The translations under genes were made by a program, and so were the position numbers. Below, piece by piece: positions 50,200-62,675 of a stretch of DNA of 64,000 nucleotides (positions are counted from its first letter, which is position 1; each line of letters opens with the position of its first letter). The notes under the pieces were generated by a model, which saw only the letters and a program-made list of their open reading frames with translations, did not search any database and was not told the DNA's origin. The DNA is from Arenicola marina (Eukaryota > Annelida > Polychaeta > Arenicolidae), in NCBI GenBank assembly GCA_964019135.1, contig OZ025253.1:34708548-34772547 (forward strand), written 5' to 3'.

Positions 50200-52825
50200 A
50201 GATGGCGCATATAAGTATATTGCTTTAATTGTTTATATAAGCAGTCATGACTACTAACAACATTCACATTTCCCTCTCCAATCGCAGCTCTTAATGATAA
50301 TTATCAAGTGTCATACCAACATTTGGTGTAAGGCGGCAGCCATATCAATTTATATCACTTGAAACCTGGCCTCTGATCATTGGTGTTGAGTAAGTGTGGG
50401 CATGCAGAGTCACATGGCAGTAGTAATGAATAACACAACTATAAGTAGCTCATTGTTGGTCTTGATTGCCACAGTAAAACAATGCCTGGGAAAAGAGCAT
50501 CTTACGACGCAGCTTGCAAGTTGAATTATCTCCTGACGTGTTGACTTGTATGACGTTATAATGCAATAAATTATTTCTGCAACACTGGTAATTTTCTTAT
50601 TACCCCCCCCCCCCCCCCCCACACACTTGTCTTGCCACGCTCACTTGAAAAAGGCCCTATTTAAAGCTGCACCCTGACTTGCAACTCAAACACAGAAAGT
50701 GGAACCTACAACTTCCTCATGTAAGCCGCGGCTTCAAATAGGCCGCTTGCCTAGACTAGAGAAACAGGCTTGCCTGGGGGCACTTGCGCCAATGCTACAA
50801 CTAGAGTGCATCTATATATGCATGTTCAATATCCCCAAATCACTAAGCCGCTATCATGCACAGTTGACAAAGTTCATTAAAATGTTATAGCGATCGAATC
50901 TCAGAGACTCCTGCTTATATAATTAGGTCTGTAGCCTGGAGGTGATGTGTATTAAAATATCCTACTTAAATATCTTAATTAAAGGCTGTTAAGTACTGAT
51001 AAAAGGTTTATATAAGTGATCAAGCAGATTCTTTTTGATCATAGGATCTGCGGGTCAAAGAAATGCTGATTCCCTAGTCACAAGGAGAATCTTCCACTGT
51101 TTCCAAATCATGTAAAATGAAAAATACAGGTCACAAGAAGCAGACTGGCTCAACACAATCACTAAAATACTACACATCAATACCCTCTTCCCCTACCCCT
51201 GCTAGCTCATTATATGCATAAATAAATAAATAATTTTTTATTGATATGAAACATCAGTCAAATTTTAAGGACATGTGCAGTCAGTGTAACGTTATAAGGA
51301 TACCTAAACAGTTGATCATGGATACAGGCACCGGCCCAGGAGGCTGGAGGGTAGGTGGTTGCACATGTACTGCTACTAAATAATTATAAGCTTTGCTCAC
51401 TTGGCCTCCCTGCCCAACAGCCTCCCTTCTGTATTCATCAATTTATTGTACCTAAAAACAGTTGAGGTCTGGAGAGGGAGGGTATTTAGAAATTGTTAAT
51501 GTTATTATTTATTGAGAGTGGAACATTATAATGTATAAAATATTATACTTATTATTGATGACTGTGCTTCTAGCTAGGCCATATATAATTCAGAATATAG
51601 TCTGTTTGTGTAAATCCTAAGCGATTCAGACAGAAACTTGCAGTTCAAATTAGTTTGGCTGTGGTGTCTGGATGAGTGGTAGGTAACTGGATGACGAGAA
51701 TATACTTTCTGCGGATAACCACAAGACCAAAATTTACCAGGCCGCTATTTTCTCACCATTTAAATAAACATACAAAATTACACTGGTTGTGGTTTATTTG
51801 TCCAGTATATAAGTATACTTGACCACATCAGGGGTGGATCCAGGGGAGGGGCCAACCCGCCCCCCCCCCCCTTTTTAGGGCCCAAATTAATATAATTTAT
51901 ACCATTTAACATATAGAAAACAAAACCAGCCCCCCCTATCCAGCGTATCAGATTATTAGATTATTGCAATCATAAGGTCAGTGGCAATAAACATACGATA
52001 ACAAACTATGTAAAGCATATTTAAAAGACACTTTCGCTCGGCTTCATGATTGGTTTCACTGTGTTCGCTGCCATTTTATCACTCTGTTTGTCCGAATCCT
52101 GAAACTCATTAATTATTCATGTATGCGCATATCAAATGACCCTCAAATGAGGCTTCGGAAACCAGGCAATCCGACCCTGAAACCATCCAAAAGCATGGCC
52201 ACCTCCCACCCCAGGTGTTAAATATCTGCGCACAATACCTATCCTTGAACTGGGGCTCAGTGCTTGTCTGCTAGCCCTGTCAGATTTTTACCCGTCCTAC
52301 AGCCACAGAACTGGGGCTAGTCTGCTAGCTTGCTAGCTTAATTACTGGTTTAATTGGTTTCTTTACAGCTAGTTCATAACTAACATTACAATGCAGGAAC
52401 TTGCATGTGCAAGGAGCAAAAGGGCTTTGTTTTTCAGGCTCATGTAGTAGTTTCAATTACCTTAACTTTTAATCCTATGAATTTAAAAAAGTTAAGAGTT
52501 GAGCATGCAATTGTTAACTGATAAATTTACTAGAAATTAATTAAAAACTATATACATGAAAAGGTTTCTTTTTTATCCCAGGGAAATTGTGTTTCACCTA
52601 GATATTTTGAAACAGGTGTTAGAATTTAATTTTTGAAAGAGTTATTTCACTTACATATTTTGAGTGATTTACAGACCTTGATGGATTAGTATACGTATTT
52701 TGAATGAGTTATTTGTAAATTATATGTTATGGTACATATACTTGGCACACTTAATGCAAAGCTACTCCAGTCACAGTCTGTGGCCAAAGAGGCATGCGAT
52801 GACAAATTCGAACAGTATAATCATA
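50200..52825. other. Intergenic, no gene recognised
   Basis: It contains reverse copies of the intron-1 repeat segments (50330-50750), half of the 32109 hairpin element (50768-50792), and a CAGGGGTGGATCCAGG-type transposon end with a C-run near 51830-51880. No exon was seen. Confidence 0.45.
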
Positions 52826-52830
52826 ATTAA

Positions 52831-53140
52831 GGGGCGCACCATTTCATATCAGGGGTGGGGGGGGGGGGGGGGCCCAGAAAATAAATTACCATGCAATTTT
52901 TTTATTTCTCACAAATTTATTGACATTTTATTTATGTTTTTTTATCTTTGTCATCAAATTATTTATTTCTTTAGACACCCACATAAGGCATTTTTTTTAA
53001 GGCATTATGAAAGCAAGTTATTATTTTTGTAGCATCTGCAAAGCAAACCTGTTTTTCCCCCAAATAGTCACAACAAACTATTTTTTTCAAATATTTTCTA
53101 GCCCCCCCCCCCCTCCCCTGATATGAAATGGTTGCGCCCC
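52831..53140. mobile_element. TIR transposon, ~310 bp, with TAA flanks (PIF/Harbinger-like)
   Basis: The left end GGGGCGCACCATTTCATATC then AGGGG is mirrored, with one inserted base, at the right end. TAA flanks both sides. G-runs and C-runs lie just inside the ends. The interior has no recognisable transposase. Confidence 0.75.
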
Positions 53141-53432
53141 TAAGAGCTTAAATTCCCTTATTAGGCTGCTCATGCAGCAAGTTTTCACATTGTGAATCTT
53201 TCAAGCATGAGATCATATATTGACATTGGGTAATGCATAGAAACCAAACATGCAGAAACATTTTTTATATCAGGATGATACAGATAAATATAATGAAAAG
53301 TGGTGTTAATTCTGGTGTACATATGCATACATTGCATGCAGTGTTACCTTTGTGAGCAAAAGATAAAAACGATCATACAACAGAACAAACCATGCTCATA
53401 CATGGAGCGGATCAAGCTTGTAAAAATTATAT

Positions 53433-54042
53433 GTTAAGGGCGAGAGTGGGTGGCGCCTGGCGGATTTTTTCAGAACTAAATTCAATTATTTTTTTTTCAT
53501 TTTTAGGGTTAAATGACAACCAATATCAATCTATGTCACATAAAATAATATTTCCTCCACCAAATTTGCATGTATTTGATGTATTACAAGCAAATACCAA
53601 GATACTTAGTGATTGCATATATGCGCCGAAAGGCACAATTGTGACAATTCGTCATTTTTGGCCTATTTTATAGCCTATTTTGGTTACAAAAGAGCTTATA
53701 AAACAAAAGTTAGTTCAGTAACATATCGTTTTTTTTTTATTGTTGTATTCACCAGGACGCTAGGCTTCAGCAGGCAGTTTTTTGGGGAAGTCTGTCGACC
53801 AGTTTTTATAGGGGATTTCAAAACATTGAGAAAAAAACACATTTATAGGATTTTCCCATTGACCGCCATGTTAAAGCCAATTTGACAAAAATGCCCCACA
53901 CTTTTTTTTTAGTGAAGTGACATATATTTTTTATTACATTTTCAGGTAGATCCATACATGATACTTATCCAGAGAATTTTTTTTTTTAATCTGTCGACGA
54001 ATTTTTTTTGACCCCCCACTCGCTCTAGCTCGACCTTAAAAT
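53433..54042. mobile_element. Possible TIR element with TTAA-like flanks
   Basis: TTAAGGGCGAGAGTGGGTGG at the left resembles the complement of the right end (CCCCCCACTCGCTC, then CGACCTTAA), with a 6-base interruption. The open frames inside match nothing I know. Confidence 0.35.
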
Positions 54043-54049
54043 AGTTTTC

Positions 54050-55440
54050 AAGAAGAAAAATAAATAATACCGGTGGTTGACTGGTGGTATATATTAGGCA
54101 ACCATGCATGCAGTATACTGTTGAAAATTAATTGAAATCTAATTGAAAAGTAAATTTAAATTTCCCTCGACATTTGACATATATCTTCTCTCTTAATAAA
54201 GTCGCTAGGCCAACGCGGCCACTGCGAGGGCTGAACTGTCGGCAAGCCTCAAAGAGGGATGAGGGTCACAGGGAGGGAGGTACGACTGGACGCTTGTTAA
54301 CCTGGCACGTAACGGGACTAGGTAAATGCCCGATGTACTTTCGATCCTTCCGATCTTCTTCCGATCTAAAGTTTACGGTGGGGCGATGTTAAAGGGAACC
54401 GCCAGCCTGGCCTCTAACGCTGCTTTACCGATTCATATAATACCCAATTGTCTATCCTCCAAATTACAGAATTTTTCGTTCTATCTGTAGCTCACAATAA
54501 TATTTAGAAGTGACCGCCTGGCACAATTTCGCCGCCTACCCACCCAGGCGGCAGCCCTTTTTGGAGGTGTGTCTGTGATTGACCAGTCAGGAGGCGATAC
54601 TCTAATTTATGCAAACCGGAAATTGCGCCTATTGTGTGAGTAAAACAAGAGCGCGTGATAATCGCCAATATAAATAGCTGCGATTCTAACTCCAATCATG
54701 GCATTGTTGTGGAGTCAATCGTCGCAAGACGTATATCAATTTGTTTGGACGGTACTTTTCCATGAAAGGCTAAGATCAAGTTCTACTGCGCGGCTTGGAA
54801 CTGCCGCTGTTCATCTGTAAATCGCGGCCCTGATCTCTCTCTCCGCGAATTATAACGTAGGGCAGCGCCATATGAATAGTCACAATATGCGTCACTCCTC
54901 TCGGCAAAATGGCGCTCTGCTTGACATTGCTGGGTGCGTGTTCCTTTAATTTTTCTCTCCTTGCCAGTCGGTCGAATCGAAGCGTTAACACTCGCCAATT
55001 TAATTTTAAGATGTAAACTTTCGGTGCAGATCGCGATTAAATTAGGTTGGACACCCGCTTTAAAAATAGTGGTTTGTATGGATAGAATGAAGGCAATGGC
55101 CCCCCCCACTCCCACAAAAGTCGAGACAGTTGATTAATAGTGTAAGACAGCAAGTCAGAGTATGGAAGCTATTTTTTGTAAAGAAAACCCACCACTGTCA
55201 CTGCCCGTTGCCAATATAATTTTTGCATATTATTTTAGTCATGGTTTGGAAATAAAAATTTTAAACAGAAAATGTTCAATCAAATTTAGATCAATAATAA
55301 AAATAAACATTTAAAAAGAGTAAGCAACACCTCCTTTAGATAGTTAAATACTCAAAATCCCATGATGGGTGGAATAAACGGAAGATGATGACGGATATCT
55401 TCACCACTCAACACCGCTGAGCGAGAGCCAACAAATTTCG
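54050..55440. other. Intergenic, no gene recognised
   Basis: Moderately GC-rich at 54190-54400 and 54540-55000, where short open frames occur on both strands, but without splice-supported coding similarity. Confidence 0.4.
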
Positions 55441-55857
55441 ATGGCGGAGACGCGACAAACCCCTTATTATCACCAACTATTGCTTGCACGTTTTCACCTC
55501 TTCAGTACGGCGTTTAGAATTCGAGATGACATGACAAAAATGTTCAATTATAGGAGAATAAGCATCAAATAATCCTTTGATGCCTGCGGAAAATTTGCTA
55601 CAACACCTCTTCCTTCATTTTAGCCCAGTTTAAAATTTCAAATCGTCATAAAATTGTATTAAATAGAGATTTCAACGCGTCACATTCACTTTCACGTATC
55701 TCAAGGTCTCAGCCAACCAATCGGATATGGTAGAGTCTTCTAAAAGCAGGAATGACCTTGCGGAAATCGAGAAATGTAGGGTACCCACTAAATCACGGAA
55801 ACGCGACCGCCAGATGCGAAGCGACCGCAGCGCACCTATAGCGTCTATTGCAGAGTG

Positions 55858-55992
55858 TCTCCTTCCTTCGCAGTATCGCCTTCATTCGCGGTGTCGCCTT
55901 TATTTGCAGTGTCGCCTTCATTCGCAGTGTCGCCTTCATTCGCAGTGTCGCCTTTATTCGCAGTGTCGCCTTCATTCGCAGTGTCGCCTTCG
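55858..55992. repeat. Minisatellite, 18-bp unit, upstream of the PARP gene
   Basis: Seven or eight copies of CGCCTTCATTCGCAGTGT lie about 160 bases before the first coding exon of the PARP-like gene, in its probable promoter or 5' UTR intron. Confidence 0.85.
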
Positions 55993-56154
55993 CTTTTATC
56001 GTTTTTTTGTCTTAGCGCCACACAGCGCGCTCTTGTTTATATGGTTTATGCAATAGCAGATGTACGTGGGTTATTTTGTGAAATGACCAACCCGAATACC
56101 CGGTTTATGTCACTGCCCTTCCCTGTCCTGTTACAGACTGAAAGCAGTTAAAAG

Positions 56155-59100
56155 ATGGAACCACCAGACAAGGGCAGGCGCCAAAGGCGCCCTGGTTCTC
56201 ACTCAGGCGTAAGTTACAAAATATATGAATGATCAGGGTCTTGCTGTTTTGTTGCTATCCCTTATTTCCGCATATCAAAATTGTATGCATAAAATTTAGT
56301 CAAGTTTTGCAATTTGTATGCTTAAAATAGACCAGAGAAAGTAAAAATTGTCCTTGAAAAGTCCTTGAATTTTTCTAGTAATTACCTTAAAAGGGCTTGA
56401 ATTTGATGGAACCTTGCCTGTATGAACCCTGATGATACTAAAGTAATTTACGGATGATTAACTTTTTGTTCACCAAAGTTTTTCATTATTATTTCAGGTA
56501 GACCAAACTAAGGAACGGCAAGCTGATCGTGATGGCGGTAAGGATGCGTCATATATATATATAGATATATATTTGTTGGGTTCTATATAAACCGTCAGTG
56601 TGTGACACAAACTTTGAGTTGTACAAGACCAAGGTAGAAAGTACACTCGACCGGCTGCGGTATCACTAGACTTGATGTAAGCGTGCAGGGCGAAGATCCC
56701 CCACATATACATACAAAAAACTGTCCCATTCCCTGCATTATAAGGGAATCATCACTATTCATATTCATGAAGACGGGAATTGATACAAGACCGGCCGGTC
56801 CAGTGTCTCGGGATTCACACACCGACCAGTCACATACTCAACTCGGTTTGCCGGTCGAGCGTTAGTGCCGCACACTGAACCGTTCTGTCTATTATTAGAC
56901 AATGTGATTTTAGTCATCATCGTTTTAATTAGGTCATTATATGAGAAAGACATCTCTATTAAGCACACTAATTCGAAATGTGTTTGCAGGTCTGTTTGAC
57001 ACCATTCTTCAATTGCTGTGCTGCAAAGAGGCACGGTTTCCATTGACAGCACTGACACAGCTGGTGGGCGCTGGTATGAGCAGCAGCGACCAACAAAATT
57101 TGGGAGAGCGAATTAAGAAGAAAGTCTTGGAATTCCCGAATCTGTTTGGCCTCGATGTCCAGGGCGGGAATGTTGTGGTCACGTTACAGTGTGACCTGAG
57201 CCTTTGCCAGGCATACAGCTCCAAGACCGGATGTTCCATTGGGAACTGTGATGCCCTTCACCTCTGCAGGCACTTCGTAATCTCGGGCAAATGTACCTAT
57301 GAGGATGAGACCAAGGGTACAACATGCCGCTTTGGTCACGATCCTACGACTGGCCACAATGCGGCGGTCCTGCGGGTTCGCATGCTCAGCTCGTTGTCTA
57401 TTCACCAGATCCGTGTACTTTTGAAGGTCACCGACGTTGGCATTGCAAGGGCATCCGTCGACGGAAGGTCAACCCCACAAGCACAAGGTCCAAACAGAGG
57501 GCCCGGCAATCCTATTGGCACGGGTCCAAACAGTGGCCCAGGCAATGGTCCAAACCAAGGGCCACGTAATCCAAATGGCAAAGGTCCAAACCAAGGGCCA
57601 AGTAATCCAAAGGGCAAAGGTCCAAACCAAGGGCCAGGTAATCCAAAGGGCAAAGGTCCAAACCAAGGGCCAGGTAATCCAAAGAGCAAGGGTCCAGGCC
57701 AAGGGACAGTCAATCCAAAGAGCAAGGGTCCAGGCCAAGGGGCAGTCAATCCAAAGGGCAAGGGTCCAGACCAAGGGCCAGGCAATCATATGGGCATGAA
57801 CCCAAACCAAGGGCCGGGCAATCATATGGGTATGGGTCCAAACCCAGGGCCGGGCAACCATATGGGCATGGGTCCATCCCAAGGGCCAGGCAATCATATG
57901 GGCATGGGTCCAAACCAAGGCCCAGGCAATCATATGGGCATGGGTCCAAACGGAGGGCCAGGCAGTCTAATGGGAATGGGTCCAAACCAAGGGCCAGGCA
58001 ATCATATGGGCATGGGTCAAAACCAATGGCCAGGCAATCATATGGGCATAGGTCCAAACCAAGGGCCGGGCAATCATATGAGCATGGGTCCAAACCAAGG
58101 GCCAGGCAATCATATGGGCATGGGTCCAAACCAAGGGCCAGGCAACCATATGGGTATGGGTCCAAACGGAGGGCCAGGCAATCATATGGGCATGGGTCCA
58201 AACCAAGGGCCAGGCAACCATATGGGCATGGGTCAAAACCAAGGGCCAGGCAATCATATGGGCATGGGTCCAAACCAAGGACCAGGCAATCATATGAGCA
58301 TGGGTCCAAGGCGAGGGTCAGGCGATGGTCCAAACCGTGGGCCAGGTAATCCAAAGGGCAAGGGTCCAAACCAAGGGACAGGCAATCCAAGGGGCAGGAG
58401 TCGCAGCCGAGGACCAGGCAATCATATGGCCATGAGTCTAAGCCAAGAGCCAGGCAATTCTATGACTACCCTCGAGATTCCCGAACTCTGCATACATTAC
58501 ATTTCTCGTGGTTGTCGATTCGGTGATAAATGCAAATCTCTGCATGTCTGCAAATATTACCTGTACGGGAATTGTAGCTTCGGCAAAGAGTGCAAGCGAT
58601 CCCACAACATCTCAGACGATCAGCCCAAGAGGGTCCTGCAAGAAGCTGGAATTAATGTCGCCCGCAAGCCCAAGGCCATTTTGGCAGAACTTCGGCCCAG
58701 GCTTCCTCCTATGCATGTGAAGGTAGGTGAAGACAAGCTGTTAGTATTAAGTATTATAGGAGCCGGCCAATCCTATATCCTATAATGTCAACGTTGGTGC
58801 ATATCCGGTGTATTCAATGTTGCATTAAAGCGTCGTCCCAGGATTCTACCTAGGCATGTCAAGGCAGGTGAAGATCCTATTCAAAGTTACACTACAACGT
58901 CGTCTCAATGTTAGATTACAACGTCGTCTCAATGTTAGGTTACAACGTCGTCTCAATGTTAGATTACAACGTCGTCTCAACGTTAAATTACAACGTCATC
59001 CAAATGTTTCATCAGGACGTCGTCAATATGAGACTCGGCCCAAAACCTGTTCATATATGGGTCGTTCATTCGTTTATTGTGGGACTCTCCACTATTGCCT

Positions 59101-62100
59101 GTGACTAGGTTGCACGATGAGATCACCGTAGCGGATCTTTTTCCTTAAACACATGTCAGTATATCTAATTGCATGACACCATTACATGTGATCGTCCTGC
59201 CTCTCCTTCCATCCACGCTGTCCCAGATTAAGGCATCTCCTGTGGAAAAAAGCGGCTTTCGCGTGTGATCAGATCAGGAAATATATTTAGTGAATGTACA
59301 ACAATGAACGGTGATATATTACGGCAGGAACACCTTTAATTTGAATTCTTATTTAATGTTCCAATTGTTCTTGCTCCACAGGACCAGGATGACCAACCGT
59401 CATCGTCATCTGCTGATAGACGGCGCACCGACAGCGATGGATCATCGAATCAGGACGGCCTTGACCTTGATAGTCCTGACCTTAAGATTTGTCAGTACTT
59501 CCTGCGCGGCACATGTTCCTTCAAAGGCCGCTGCAAAAATCTGCACCGAAAGACACAATTCCAGTGGCAGTACATGGCGAACGGGGCGTGGGAAGACTTC
59601 TGCGCTAAATCCAACACTGAAATAGAGTTGAACTTCTGCGACGTCTCGAAGGATTGCTGCTACACGGAAATGGCGGCTGATCCCGGTACAAGGTTGGTCG
59701 GTGTAATCCTTGATGTAATCAGCTACCCGGGGAAAATATCTAAACAGTTCTAGGAACACATGCAGTTCAGTACCTTATAGGCGTTAAATTTACTTTGTAA
59801 AAATCTAAAGAGCTCGTCTACTATGGGAAGATCTAAGCACCTCCGAATGTGGTCTAATGGACAATCGATAACAACGTTCAGCAGAATCGCCTTACATCTT
59901 AAAGTTTATGTTTTTATTTATTGGCTAAATTACAAGGCTTACGTTAGAAATAGCACGAAATTACCGTACTTGACATTGTAGTTAATATTTTTTTTTAGTG
60001 GCTTTTAACAGAAATGCACATCAATTGTATTGTCATTATGCTGTACGTGATGTGTTTTTTTTCCGCCTTTTAGCAAGAAGAGTTCGGCGAAGGTTGATTT
60101 CGAGGCGGCACTGGTGACCACTCTTAGTGGCGTGAAGTTTCCTGTGCATAGAGTCACCACCGAATCGGCGGTAAAATTGCCTCCTGGACATAAATTCGTC
60201 ACCAGGTGGCTCTGGTTCTGGCAGGATGACGATGACACGTGGAAGCAGTACGGAAAGGTGTGAACGGCATTTTGTGATATTAGATTGATCTAAAAACAGA
60301 TACGATTAAGATAATACTGAAGGAATATAGTTATAGTACTGCCGGTAGTGATAATAAATATGAAGTAAACAACAACGCCAATATTCACCAGGGATTCTAT
60401 GTATGTTGTCTCCATAACCTATTATATAATAATCTGTATGCATATGATTATGTCTAAAAGTTCCTGTTTATGTATGATAACGTTACTTGTGACATCGCGT
60501 GCATCCGTAACGTGTCTGTATTATATTTTAATTTCGTTTCCAACGTATTCCAATGTATTCTCAGAACGGAGAATCCCTCTCCTCAGACGACATAGAAGAA
60601 CAGTTCCTTGAGGATGAGAATAGTAACATCACCTTCGAAACGGCGCTCTTCAATTACATGATACAATTCCGCCCCAGGATGGTTCAAATGAACCGCAAGA
60701 CAGAAAAAGCAAGGGCGATTCGTCGGCGACCGGAGGAATTGTACACTGGGTCTAAGACTTCGTCCACACAGAACAGGTTTGTCCGCTGTTACATTAGCTG
60801 TTCGATTGGCTGTTTGATAGAACAGTTTGCTACTTGATCGGGTATCGTTGGATACCAAACATTAGTCGTTTGATTGGATCTTAGTTACGGAAGTTGACTG
60901 TTTGATTAGATCTTAGTCACGAAGTATTATATTACGATAGCCTATTTATTAAATATTATTCAAGAATTATGACTTTCCAGTGTAGGAATACCCGAATATA
61001 TACCTCGTTCAACCTAAATCTCTTAATAACAAATGTATAATGGAAGTGTGATGATACCACAATAACTAGTACTCTAATTATATTATAACTAAAATTTATG
61101 CTGCGGAAATACCCATCTTTACCGATGATCGATTCTTCTGTCAAAGTTTAAAACAATGCAGACAGACCGTCATCTAAAGACCGACACGGTATAGCTTATG
61201 TCTCATTACTATAGGTCGTCTCGCCAAACCAAGTCGGAAGTTCGAGAGAAGCAAGAAGGCAAGTCGGAAATTCAAAAGAAGGAAGACTCGAAGACCGAGA
61301 CTCCCGAGTCCCAGCCAGCCGTCAACATTCCGCCGCACTGGGACATGGATGGTCAAGGCGACAACGACTTCTTCAAGCTTACCACGGTGAGACCACTATA
61401 CATCTGTGGGGGAAATCACCGAATATACTAAAACAGTTTTTGACTGTTGCAATTTCAGGGCTGACTTGCTTCGTTCTTTCACGTAAAGACGGCAATAATA
61501 ATGGTGATAATGATTCATATGTAGCAATGGAGATCATTTAAACTGTCCACTTAAAATACATTAAAAAACTAAATTAAAAAACTATATAACTAAGTTGTAA
61601 ATGAAAGACAATTTTGTTCACGCCATTAAACCAGCTGAATTAGGCGATGGCTGATAATTGTTAGTAAACATATTGATGAAATAGTAATAAAGTAAATAAA
61701 ACATGATCAATTAAAGAATACAAATCATGGATATTGACTCATAGTTCAAACTGCCACATGGAGAATGAAGGCTGTAGCTTTATATGTTTCACTGTTCCCA
61801 CAACCATAGCTGGAGAATAATACAAATAATGCAAATTGTTAAATAGTTCGTACTGCCACATAGAGAATAACAGCTGTAGCGTCATATGTTTCATTGTTTC
61901 CACAACCACAGCTGGAGAAGACCGGTGTCACGTGTTTTGAGTATAAGGAGATCGAGCGCTTGTTCGCCGCGACCATGGGCTCAACTCCAATCAAGGAAAT
62001 TCAAAGAATTCAGAACCTGGACTTATGGGAGTCTTATTGCTGGTGAGGTCGCTTATGTCATTAGTAAATGTTTTGTGTTTTTTAGAAATGATATTATAAT

Positions 62101-62675
62101 TCTCTATTCTGATCTATACTTTATGTTGTCTACATTATAACTGTGATTATGACGGGGTTCGTTTACGGATTTATCGAAGTTTTAGATGCTTATTGCGTGT
62201 TCAGTTCATCATTGGTCATTTATGGTGCGTCTTTCTCAGTTTTGTCCGCATGATCTATGTCTCTGATTGCAGGAAGAAGGGGCGAATGGAACGCGCCCTT
62301 CCCGCTGGTCAACTTGTCACAGAGTTGCAGCTGTTTCACGGAACGCGGAAGGAATTCGTGGACGCCATTTGCCAGCAAGGGTTCGACTTCCGGTATTGCG
62401 GCCGCTCTGTCGGCACTCTCTACGGTAGGGGGAGCTACTTCGCCGTGAAAGCCAGCTATTCGAAGGATTACACAGACAGCCGTTGTCTATTCATCGCCAA
62501 GGTTCTTGTGGGGGCGTCGACCCAGGGTAACGCCGCTCTGGTCCGCCCTCCGGCTAAAGACCCGAATGCCCCAAACAAGCTGTTTGATTCCTGTGTGGAC
62601 AACGTGTCTAATCCGTCCATATATGTGGTCTTCTCCAACGAACAGGCTTACCCCGAGTACAAGATCACTTATTAG
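56155..62675 (+). CDS. ZAP/PARP12-like CCCH zinc-finger mono-ADP-ribosyltransferase, complete
   Basis: Nine coding exons join in phase to 1079 residues: 56155-56208, 56498-56537, 56990-58722, 59382-59692, 60074-60257, 60565-60776, 61215-61386, 61912-62042 and 62273-62675. An in-frame TAA two codons upstream supports the start; a pyrimidine-rich acceptor at 56131-56136 implies a 5' UTR exon. Domains: winged helix (about 33-100); CCCH fingers 1-2 (Cys104/113/118-His122 and Cys124/133/144-His148); Gly/Pro/Asn/Met repeat (about 198-520); fingers 3-4 (Cys532/540/546-His550 and Cys552/560/566-His570); finger 5 (Cys646/654/660-His664); two WWE domains (about 668-740 and 755-840); ART domain (about 905-1079). 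Triad His968 (LFHGT), Tyr1001 (GRGSYFA) and Ile1062 (NPSIYVVF) is the H-Y-I of mono-ADP-ribosyltransferases, unlike catalytically dead ZAP. Relatives bind RNA through the fingers and ADP-ribose through WWE and act in antiviral or stress responses in the cytoplasm; that role here is inferred. The repeat is unusual for the family. Confidence 0.94.
56234..56431. mobile_element. Internally deleted copy of the CAGGG-ended transposon
   Basis: It lies in intron 1 of the PARP-like gene. The right end is the complement of CAGGGTTCATACAGGC and the left end starts CAGGG. ATGAT flanks both sides. The interior matches the reverse of part of 26420-26872. Confidence 0.6.
57476..58470 (+). repeat. Coding minisatellite, 36-bp unit, ~27 copies
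   Basis: It lies inside exon 3 of the PARP-like gene and encodes 12-residue units: GPNQGPGNPKGK in the first third, then GPNQGPGNHMGM. The array stays in frame throughout and joins zinc fingers 2 and 3. Variation among units is mostly substitution. Confidence 0.93.
58837..59005. repeat. Echo of the exon 3 donor region plus a 24-bp minisatellite
   Basis: 58837-58880 is a diverged copy of the end of exon 3 and its splice donor (58695-58740), with the GT changed to GC. It is followed by five copies of TTACAACGTCGTCTCAATGT plus 4 bases (58893-59005). Both are in intron 3 of the PARP-like gene. Confidence 0.65.

Noticed and set aside
54768-54790. U2 snRNA fragment (GGCTAAGATCAAGT)
   Set aside because: Only 14 bases match; flanks do not fit U2 and there is no stem-loop or Sm site.
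62673-62675. A degenerate H-Y-A catalytic triad in the PARP
   Set aside because: I first took the Ala in QAYPEY as the third triad residue; alignment with human PARP12 and TIPARP C-termini places the third residue at Ile1062 in NPSIYVVF, so the triad is intact.
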